Source: CAZBPZ01 sp964493955
Lineage (GTDB): Bacteria > Chloroflexota > Dehalococcoidia > Dehalococcoidales > Fen-1064
Length of the DNA stretch: 11,648 nt
NCBI GenBank assembly: GCA_964493955.1
Contig: CAZBPZ010000050.1
Location: 1-11,648 of the forward strand
Direction of reading: 5' to 3'
The notes under the pieces are model-generated. The model ran no database searches. It saw only the letters and a list, made by a program, of their open reading frames with translations, and was not told the origin of the DNA. The first letter of the stretch is position 1, and each line of letters starts with the position of its first letter. Shown in pieces: positions 6,401 through 11,648 of this stretch. Both the position numbers and the translations under genes were made by a program.

Positions 6401-8419
6401 TCAGTCCAGCCGGCGCTGCTTGGGCCGGGTGACCAGCGACGGCTGCACCACGGGGGAATAGGTGAAGTTACTGGCCTGGCAGAGGGTGCCGTACTTCTGT
6501 TGCAGCTCCTCCAGCCTGCCGGCGTCCAGGGCGTGCGGCGGGCAGGCCTCCACGCAGATGGGCTTCTTGCCTTCCGGCCACCGCTCCAGGCAGAGGTCGC
6601 ACTTCTGCATCCTGGCGTTTTCCTCGTCGGCGAACTGCGGTGATGAGTAGGGGCAGGCGTCCTTGCAGAGGTGGCCGGCGCAGTTGAGGCAGCGCCCCGC
6701 CTCGCGCATGGCCGCCTCGGTGCTGTAGCCGAGGGCCACTTCCTTGAAGCCGCTCAGGCGCTCCGCCACCGGCAGCAGCGGCATTACCTCGCGGGGCTGT
6801 TTCTCCTTTTCCGGCGGGATGTTCACCTTGATGGCGGCGGCGTCAATAGCCGGGGCCTCGCGTACCGGCACGACGTCGCCCTGGAGGTAGCGGTCGATGA
6901 AGAAGGCGGCCCGCTGGCCGCTGGCAATGGCATCGATGACGCTGGTGGCCCCGTTGACGGCATCGCCGGCGGAGAAGACACCCGGCCGGGTGGTCATCAT
7001 CGTCTCCGGGTCAACCGCCACCGTCCCCGCCGGGCTGGTGCTGATGTCGGGCGAAAGCCCGGACAGCTCCGGCACCTGCCCCACGGCGAAGATGACGGTG
7101 TCGGCCTCTAAGCGTTGGCTGGTGCCGGCCACCACCGAGAAATGGGGCCGGCCGTACTCGTCAAACTTCAGGTCCTCTATCTGGACGCACTCGGCCCCGG
7201 TGACGGTGCCGTCCTGGCCCAGCAGGCAGTTGAAGCTGCGGCCGGGGTGTATCTGGATACCCTCTTCCTCGGCCTGGGCCACCTCGCTTTCCTCGGCGGG
7301 CATGTCCTCGCGCCGTTCCAGGCAGGCGACATTGACCGTCTCGGCCCCGAGGCGACGGGCGGCCCGGGCGCAGTCGATGGCCACGTTGCCCCCGCCGACC
7401 ACCAGCACCCGCCGGCCAACTGTGCTGATGGTGCCGGCGTTGACGCCTTTCATGAACTCGGTGCCGACGGTGGCCCCCTTGAGGTCGGCCCCGGGGATGT
7501 TGAGCTTCTGTCCCTGGCCGGCCCCGAGGGCCAGCAGCACCGCTCCGTAGCCGTCCTGCAGTAGCCCGTCGATGCCCTGGCCCAGGTCAACCGGGCTCTT
7601 GAGCCTGATTTCAATCCCCAGGGCCTCCAGGTAGTCGATATCCCGCTTCAGGACGTGGCGCGGCAGCCGGTGCTCCGGCACGCCGGTGACGAGCATGCCG
7701 CCCGCCTGCGGCCCGGCCTCAAAGACGGTGACACCGTAGCCGCGGCGTATCAGGTCGTAGGCGGCCGCCAGCCCGGCCGGCCCGGAACCGATGATGGCTA
7801 CCCGGTGCGGCTGTGTCCGCGGCAACCGCTCCGGGGCCTCATACGGCACATTATCAGTCACAAAACCCTTCAGGGCCATGATAGCCACCGGCTCGTCCAG
7901 TTCCTTGCGGCGGCACTCCGCCTCACAGGGGTGCAGGCAGACGCGCCCGCAGACGGAGGGCAGCGGCATGTGCCGCCGGATGACCTCCAGGGCCTCTTTG
8001 AGCTTACCCTTGGCAATCAGGGCCAGGTAGGCCGGGATGTGGATGTGGGCAGGACAGCTTGCCTGGCAGGGGGCCACGCCCTCGCCGTAGAGGTAGCCCG
8101 GCCCGGCCTTTTCTTCGTCGATGATGCCGCAGGGCTTATCACCGCGGCACTTCTCGCGGTCAACCACGACAATACCGTCCTCGTCCCGCTTGGAGATGGC
8201 CTCGTTGGGGCAGACAAAGGCGCAGACCGGCTCGGCGCAGTGGTAGCAGGGGGTGACCATGTGGCTGACGAAGAGGTCAGGGTAGTTGCCCTCCTCCTTG
8301 TAGAGGACACGCATCCACCTGGCGGGGCCGGCCGGGATATCATGCCAGTCCTTGCAGGCGATGGCGCAGGCAAAGCACCCGGTGCAGCGTGTCTGGTCAA
8401 AATAGAAACCCAGTTGCAT
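6401..8419 (-). CDS. Nested DmsB-like ferredoxin / GltD-like FAD-NAD(P)H oxidoreductase fusion
   Basis: The 672-residue protein opens like DmsB (FYFDQTRCTGCFACAIACKD), with Cys12/15/18/22 and Cys58/61/66/70. At about residue 90 it switches to a GltD-type module. This has Cys118/122 and Cys157/161/165/169 for N-terminal clusters, an FAD loop GSGPAG (211-216), a second Rossmann loop GGGNVA (342-347), and FSAGDA (482-487) for FAD. From residue 577 the second half of DmsB resumes: Cys577/580/585/589, then Cys607/610/622/626 in QKCDLCLERW and GKKPICVEACP. The Cys spacing of the second and fourth DmsB sets is exactly conserved. It probably passes electrons between NAD(P)H and the molybdoenzyme encoded 14 bases upstream. 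The ATG at 8419 follows AAGGAG with a ten-base spacing. There is no signal peptide or membrane anchor. Rossmann position Glu368 suggests NADH over NADPH. Confidence 0.92.
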   Translation of the reverse strand: MQLGFYFDQTRCTGCFACAIACKDWHDIPAGPARWMRVLYKEEGNYPDLFVSHMVTPCYHCAEPVCAFVCPNEAISKRDEDGIVVVDREKCRGDKPCGIIDEEKAGPGYLYGEGVAPCQASCPAHIHIPAYLALIAKGKLKEALEVIRRHMPLPSVCGRVCLHPCEAECRRKELDEPVAIMALKGFVTDNVPYEAPERLPRTQPHRVAIIGSGPAGLAAAYDLIRRGYGVTVFEAGPQAGGMLVTGVPEHRLPRHVLKRDIDYLEALGIEIRLKSPVDLGQGIDGLLQDGYGAVLLALGAGQGQKLNIPGADLKGATVGTEFMKGVNAGTISTVGRRVLVVGGGNVAIDCARAARRLGAETVNVACLERREDMPAEESEVAQAEEEGIQIHPGRSFNCLLGQDGTVTGAECVQIEDLKFDEYGRPHFSVVAGTSQRLEADTVIFAVGQVPELSGLSPDISTSPAGTVAVDPETMMTTRPGVFSAGDAVNGATSVIDAIASGQRAAFFIDRYLQGDVVPVREAPAIDAAAIKVNIPPEKEKQPREVMPLLPVAERLSGFKEVALGYSTEAAMREAGRCLNCAGHLCKDACPYSSPQFADEENARMQKCDLCLERWPEGKKPICVEACPPHALDAGRLEELQQKYGTLCQASNFTYSPVVQPSLVTRPKQRRLD

Positions 8420-8433
8420 TGGTCCGTTTCTCC

Positions 8434-10653
8434 TTACTCAGCCTTGCTCACTTCAACCAGCACCGTCTTCAGGGTAGCCGCCCCACCGGGGGAGTAGCCG
8501 TCGTCGGTGAGGGTATTGACACAGCCGCCGCGGTCGATGCCGTTCTCGTCCGGGTCGTACCAGGCACCCTCGTAGATGCTGATGACCCCCGGTATGATGC
8601 GGCGGGTCACCCAGGCCCTGATGGCGAGCTTGCCGCGGTCGTTGAAGACATAGACCTCGTCACCATCACGGATACCACGGGCGGCTGCATCGACCGGGTT
8701 TATCCACATCACGTGGGGGTCAACCTCCACCAGCCAGTCCACGTTCTGCAGGGTGGAGTGCACCCTGACGCGGGGGTGGGGTGAAAGCAGTTGCAGCGGG
8801 TACTTCCTGGCGAGGGGGTGGTTACGGTCCTCGCGCCCCTCGGCGATGTACTTGGGGATGGGGGGGGCCAGGGGGTTGTTCAGGTCAGCGATCCGCTGGG
8901 AGTAAATCTCAATCTTGCCGGAGGGGGTGGGGAAGGGGTTGTTCTCCGGGTCTTCTATCTGCGCCTTGAAGGCCACGTAGGGCTCTTCGAGTTCAATCCG
9001 GTAGGTGCCCTCACGCTTGAACTCGTCATAGTCCTTGATGTAGCGCTGGTACTCCGGGTTGGTGGCCACGAAGGTGCGCAGCCACTCGTCCTCGGTCTTG
9101 TCGTTGAAGTTCTCGAAGCCCAGCTTCTCGGCCAGCAGGTTGCCGATTTCCCAGTCGGACTTGCATTCGCCCAGCGGTTCGATTATCTGATTGGCGAAGC
9201 AGAGGTAAGGGCCGGATGGCCAGGGCCGGGTGAGGTCGTTCTTCTCGGCGAAGGTCTTGACCGGCAGGACAATGTCAGCGAAGCGGGCGGTGGGGGTGAG
9301 GAAGATGTCCTGCACCACGATGAACTCCAGCCCCCGCAGGGCGCGGGCGCCCTTGTTGGTGTTGCCGCGCTGGTTGAGGGGGTTGCCCCCGGCAAACCAG
9401 GCCATCTTGATGTCAGCCGGGTAGCCGCCGGCCTTGCCATTGAGGAAGGCGTCCCAGAGGCGGTTCACGTGGATGCGGCGCACCAGGCGCAGGTTGATGT
9501 CCAGGGTGCCGCGCACCGAGGGCCCGCCGGCCTCGGTAGGGTTGCGCATCCCCGGGATGCCGGCGGCGCGGAACATGTGCCCGTAGGGGATGCCCATCAG
9601 CCCGCCGCAGGCGCTGCCACCGTGCTTGCCGATGTTGCCCGTCATGGCGGTGAGGGTAATGGCGCAGCGGTTGTACTGCTCACCGTAGGCAGCCCGCGCC
9701 GGTCCCTGACAGTCCATCAGGCAGGCGGGCTTGGTGGTGGCGTAGCGCCGCGCCAGCCCGGTTATCTTCTCCGCCGGCACGCCGCAGATGGCCGCGGCCC
9801 AGCCCGGTGTCTTTTCCACCCCGTCCTCGGTCCCGAGCACGTAGTCCCTGAACTTATCGAAGCCCACGGTGTATTTGTCCAGGAAGGCCTGGTCCTGCAG
9901 GTCCTCCTTGATGATGACGTAGGCCATGGCCAGCATCATGGCCACGTCCGTGCCGGGGATGATAGGTATCCACTCGGCCGCCAGGGTCTGGGCCGAGTCA
10001 TGGTAGCGCGGGTCAATGGCGACGATGGGGATGCCGGCGTCGCGCGCCTTGATGAGGTTGTAGATGGCATCGGTGCCGGAAATCATGCGCACCGGGTCCC
10101 AGCCCCAGATGATGATGAGCTGGCTGTTGAGCAGGTCCTCGCGGCTGTGGCCCACCATGACATCGCCATAGGTGGACATTACCGCCCAGACAGCGCCCTC
10201 GGAGGAGATGTTGCCGTACTGGGTGGTGTAACCACCGAACATGGCCAGGGCACGGGCGAGTGCCCCGGCGGTGTGGAGGGCCCCCATGTGCCCGCCACCG
10301 CCGTAGAAGATGGCGCCGTTGCCGTAGCTCTCCTTGACGCGCTTCAGCTCGGCGACGATGGTATCCATCGCCTCGTCCCACGAGATGCGCTCGAACTGGC
10401 GGCCACCACGCTCGCCGGTGCGTTTCAGGGGATAGAGCAGGCGGTCCGGGTGGTATATCCAGTGGCGGTAGGCCCGGCCCCGCCAGCAGGCGCGTAGCTG
10501 CCTTTCCTCATCCGGGTAGCCATCGCCCTCGATGCGGGTGATGACTCCGTCTTTGACGTGTGCGCGCAGGGGGCAACGCCCGCCGCAGTCAAAGGCGGAG
10601 GTGGTCGGCACGAGCTTTTCTTCGGGGCTGAGGGGGGTCTTCTCGGGGTTCAT
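8434..10653 (-). CDS. DmsA-like molybdopterin (bis-MGD) oxidoreductase, catalytic subunit
   Basis: The 739-residue protein is a DMSO-reductase-family enzyme. The N-terminal 4Fe-4S region reads SAFDCGGRCPLRAHV, with Cys23, Cys27 and Cys56 (QLRACWRGR). Ser19 stands where DmsA has the first Cys. Next comes HPDRLLYPLKR and the Mo-ligand region QYGNISSEG, where Ser150 aligns with the Mo-binding Ser of DmsA. The C-terminal molydopterin-binding domain contains INPVDAAARGIRDGDEVYVF and EGAWYDPDENGIDRGGC, very close to DmsA. There is no twin-arginine signal, so it should stay in the cytoplasm, unlike DmsA. I chose the ATG at 10653 because AGGAGG lies five bases upstream; a longer in-frame start at 10701 would overlap the promoter. 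It precedes the flavin/iron-sulfur fusion gene by 14 bases. The substrate (an S- or N-oxide, or another oxyanion or organic compound) cannot be told from sequence. Confidence 0.93.
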   Translation of the reverse strand: MNPEKTPLSPEEKLVPTTSAFDCGGRCPLRAHVKDGVITRIEGDGYPDEERQLRACWRGRAYRHWIYHPDRLLYPLKRTGERGGRQFERISWDEAMDTIVAELKRVKESYGNGAIFYGGGGHMGALHTAGALARALAMFGGYTTQYGNISSEGAVWAVMSTYGDVMVGHSREDLLNSQLIIIWGWDPVRMISGTDAIYNLIKARDAGIPIVAIDPRYHDSAQTLAAEWIPIIPGTDVAMMLAMAYVIIKEDLQDQAFLDKYTVGFDKFRDYVLGTEDGVEKTPGWAAAICGVPAEKITGLARRYATTKPACLMDCQGPARAAYGEQYNRCAITLTAMTGNIGKHGGSACGGLMGIPYGHMFRAAGIPGMRNPTEAGGPSVRGTLDINLRLVRRIHVNRLWDAFLNGKAGGYPADIKMAWFAGGNPLNQRGNTNKGARALRGLEFIVVQDIFLTPTARFADIVLPVKTFAEKNDLTRPWPSGPYLCFANQIIEPLGECKSDWEIGNLLAEKLGFENFNDKTEDEWLRTFVATNPEYQRYIKDYDEFKREGTYRIELEEPYVAFKAQIEDPENNPFPTPSGKIEIYSQRIADLNNPLAPPIPKYIAEGREDRNHPLARKYPLQLLSPHPRVRVHSTLQNVDWLVEVDPHVMWINPVDAAARGIRDGDEVYVFNDRGKLAIRAWVTRRIIPGVISIYEGAWYDPDENGIDRGGCVNTLTDDGYSPGGAATLKTVLVEVSKAE

Positions 10654-10658
10654 GGTAA

Positions 10659-10664
10659 CCTCCT
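10659..10664 (-). promoter_or_regulatory. Ribosome-binding site of the molybdoenzyme gene
   Basis: A perfect AGGAGG on the minus strand lies five bases (TTACC) before the ATG at 10653. It places the protein start at MNPEK and rules out an N-terminal extension that could carry an export signal. Confidence 0.85.
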
Positions 10665-10699
10665 GTATGCCCAGAGTCCGGGTGGGGCAGATAGGTGAC

Positions 10700-10730
10700 A
10701 TTGTAGCGCCGCCCCGGCGGGCGGTGTCAA
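10700..10730 (-). promoter_or_regulatory. Sigma-70-type promoter of the molybdoenzyme operon
   Basis: On the minus strand a perfect -35 TTGACA (10730-10725) is followed by a 19-base spacer and a -10 TACAAT (10705-10700). Transcription should start near 10693, giving a leader of about 40 bases. The spacer is two bases longer than the optimum, which often goes with activator dependence. Confidence 0.7.
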
Positions 10731-10740
10731 CTCGCCCGCC
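10709..10740. promoter_or_regulatory. Overlapping inverted repeats around the -35 box (candidate operator)
   Basis: GGCGGGCG (10716-10723) and CGCCCGCC (10733-10740) form a perfect 8-bp inverted repeat whose nine-base centre contains the -35 hexamer. The left arm can instead pair with CCGCCC (10709-10714) across a four-base loop, in the spacer between -35 and -10. The two pairings share GGGCGG and exclude each other. A dimeric regulator binding here would cover the promoter. In read-through RNA from the upstream small gene it could also form a stem, but no U-tract follows. Confidence 0.55.
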
Positions 10741-10802
10741 AGTCGGTGGGCGTACCTATCAGCAGTCTGGAATGGGCGGCCGTCTCAGGCGGAGCCAGCC
10801 CC

Positions 10803-11090
10803 CTAGACGACGCACTCGTAGAGGGTCACTTCGGGGCGGCCGGCAAAGAGCCCGCGTGTATCGCGCCCGAACTGCTTGAAGTGCTCGGTCTGCCCGTGGT
10901 ACTGGAGTGCTGCCTGGTCCTCGTACTGCTCAAAGACCATCAGCTTGTTGGGGTCATCAAGCGCCCGGTGCACGGCGTAGGTTATGGTCCCCGGGTCCTG
11001 GCGCACCTTCGGCACCAGCTTCTTGAACTCCTCGATTATCTGGTCACTCTTGCCCTCGGCGGCCTTGAGGACTGCCACGACGACTATCAT
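10803..11090 (-). CDS. Antibiotic-biosynthesis-monooxygenase (ABM/YgiN-like) domain protein
   Basis: The 95-residue protein matches the dimeric alpha-beta barrel ABM family. It has an N-terminal beta strand (MIVVVAVLKAAEGK), helix IIEEFKKLVPKVRQD, the PGTITYAVHRALDDP strand-turn, LMVFEQYEDQAALQYHGQTE, and the C-terminal helix-strand HFKQFGRDTRGLFAGRPEVT. Such proteins include quinone monooxygenases, haem-degrading enzymes and many of unknown role, so the function is open. The length is normal. I chose the ATG at 11090 because AAGGAGG lies ten bases upstream; the GTG at 11099 is only one base from that site. It has its own extended -10 promoter and lies about 150 bases before the molybdoenzyme gene, so any functional link is only suggested by position. 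Confidence 0.88.
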   Translation of the reverse strand: MIVVVAVLKAAEGKSDQIIEEFKKLVPKVRQDPGTITYAVHRALDDPNKLMVFEQYEDQAALQYHGQTEHFKQFGRDTRGLFAGRPEVTLYECVV

Positions 11091-11100
11091 GCGCTGCACG

Positions 11101-11107
11101 CCTCCTT
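11101..11107 (-). promoter_or_regulatory. Ribosome-binding site of the ABM-domain gene
   Basis: A minus-strand AAGGAGG is separated by ten bases from the ATG at 11090 and by only one base from an in-frame GTG at 11099. This makes the ATG the better start. Confidence 0.7.
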
Positions 11108-11125
11108 AGGTGTGAAACTCTGTCC

Positions 11126-11134
11126 AGTATACCA
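11126..11134 (-). promoter_or_regulatory. Extended -10 promoter of the ABM-domain gene
   Basis: The minus strand reads TGG then TATACT (11131-11126), an extended -10 element with five of six consensus bases. No good -35 box is present, as is common for extended -10 promoters. The start site would be near 11119. Confidence 0.5.
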
Positions 11135-11148
11135 CCCGTCGCCGGGTG
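11133..11148 (-). repeat. 6-bp hairpin after the carboxylase gene
   Basis: CACCCG (11133-11138) and CGGGTG (11143-11148) pair around a four-base loop, which reads GCGA in minus-strand RNA, a stable GNRA tetraloop. It lies just past the carboxylase stop codon and against the -10 box of the next gene. No U-tract follows, so it may protect the 3' end more than it terminates transcription. Confidence 0.4.
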
Positions 11149-11152
11149 TTGC

Positions 11153-11648
11153 CTACGGCATGAAGGGCGGGCCGCAGGTGGGCCCGAGCTGGGTCTTGAG
11201 GATGGGCTGGGCGGACTCGATGAAGTCCACCAGCATGGGGCGGGTATCACGCGGGTCAATGATGTCCTCGATGTTAAAGGCCTCGGCGGTGCGGAAGGGC
11301 GAGGCGATGGCCTTCAGCCGGCGCTCTATCTCCTGGCGCTTGGCCTCGGGGTCGGGGGCGCTGTCAATCTCGCGGCGGTAGGCGGCCGAGGCGCCGCCCT
11401 CGATGTGCATTGAGCCCCAGTTGGCCGAGGGCCAGGCCACCCGCTTGAACATGCCGCGCATTGCCCGGTCGTGGCACTGCCCGGCCACCCCGTAGAGCTG
11501 GCGGATAACAAAGGTTATCCAGGGCATACGGCTCTGCTGGGTGGCGCAGACCATCTTGGCGCCGGCGCGGACGATGCCCTGCTTCTGGGCCTCCAGCCCC
11601 ACCATGAAGCCGGGCTCGTCGGCGAAGTAGACCATTGGCAGGTGGAAG
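11153..11648 (-). CDS. Acyl-CoA (propionyl-CoA type) carboxylase carboxyltransferase subunit, C-terminal part (partial)
   Basis: The frame is open to the right edge, so the N-terminal part lies outside the window. The visible residues begin FHLPMVYFADEPGFMVG, the acyl-CoA-binding stretch of the carboxyltransferase C-terminal domain. They continue with IVRAGAKMVCATQQSRMPWI and TFVIRQLYGVAGQCHDRAMR, which contain the helix-glycine motif forming the oxyanion hole that holds the carboxybiotin carbonyl. The C-terminal region (RRLKAIASPFRTAEAFNIED, IIDPRDTRPMLVDFIE) is standard for this family. The enzyme transfers CO2 from biotin to an acyl-CoA such as propionyl- or acetyl-CoA; the exact substrate cannot be set from this fragment. 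It ends 62 bases before the ABM-domain gene, which has its own promoter. Confidence 0.92.
   Translation of the reverse strand, partial: FHLPMVYFADEPGFMVGLEAQKQGIVRAGAKMVCATQQSRMPWITFVIRQLYGVAGQCHDRAMRGMFKRVAWPSANWGSMHIEGGASAAYRREIDSAPDPEAKRQEIERRLKAIASPFRTAEAFNIEDIIDPRDTRPMLVDFIESAQPILKTQLGPTCGPPFMP

Noticed and set aside
8791..10497. A 568-codon open frame on the plus strand opposite the molybdoenzyme gene
   Set aside because: It is the antisense shadow of a clear DmsA-like gene in GC-rich DNA. Its protein is low in lysine and hydrophobic core patterns and has no recognisable motif.
1..11648. CRISPR arrays, tRNA or rRNA genes, insertion sequences
   Set aside because: I saw no regularly spaced direct repeats, no transposase-like protein and no cloverleaf-like or rRNA-like sequence on either strand. 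A covariance-model search was not possible here.

Overview
This window is high in G+C. It comes from a bacterium with an anaerobic or facultative style of redox metabolism, probably a Chloroflexota (Dehalococcoidia-like) lineage. That assignment is inferred only from the mix of a DMSO-reductase-family molybdoenzyme, flavin/iron-sulfur proteins, a propionyl-CoA-carboxylase-type subunit and a MoxR/DUF58 operon. No rRNA or tRNA gene, CRISPR array or insertion sequence was found to anchor it. Layout: bases 1-1796 lie on the plus strand and hold signal transduction genes. These are the last ~45 codons of a sensor histidine kinase, an OmpR-type response regulator, a gene-free stretch of about 560 bases rich in inverted repeats, and a stand-alone receiver protein. 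Everything from 1821 to the right edge is on the minus strand, so the two blocks converge with a gap of only 24 bases. Reading the minus strand in its own direction (right to left), the window opens with the C-terminal part of an acyl-CoA carboxylase carboxyltransferase. Next come a small antibiotic-biosynthesis-monooxygenase-like protein, a two-gene molybdoenzyme operon, and a four-gene MoxR - DUF58 - DUF4129 membrane protein - transglutaminase-like operon. Three minus-strand promoters are readable, upstream of the monooxygenase-like gene, the molybdoenzyme gene and moxR.

The most interesting part is the molybdoenzyme operon. The catalytic subunit looks like DmsA but has no twin-arginine signal, and it has Ser where DmsA has the first Cys of its FS0 cluster. 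The partner gene is a nested fusion. The first half of a DmsB-type four-cluster ferredoxin is followed by a complete GltD-type FAD/NAD(P)H oxidoreductase and then by the second half of the ferredoxin. No DmsC-type membrane anchor is present. Together these suggest a soluble, cytoplasmic, pyridine-nucleotide-linked molybdenum oxidoreductase instead of a quinol-linked periplasmic one. Its promoter has a perfect TTGACA -35 box set inside an 8-bp perfect inverted repeat.

The MoxR operon is tightly coupled: a TAA-ATG abutment, then a GTGA overlap, then a TTGA overlap. It resembles the common MoxR/DUF58/TgpA locus, except that the transglutaminase-like catalytic domain is encoded as a separate soluble protein and the membrane protein keeps only its transmembrane part and the C-terminal DUF4129-like domain.
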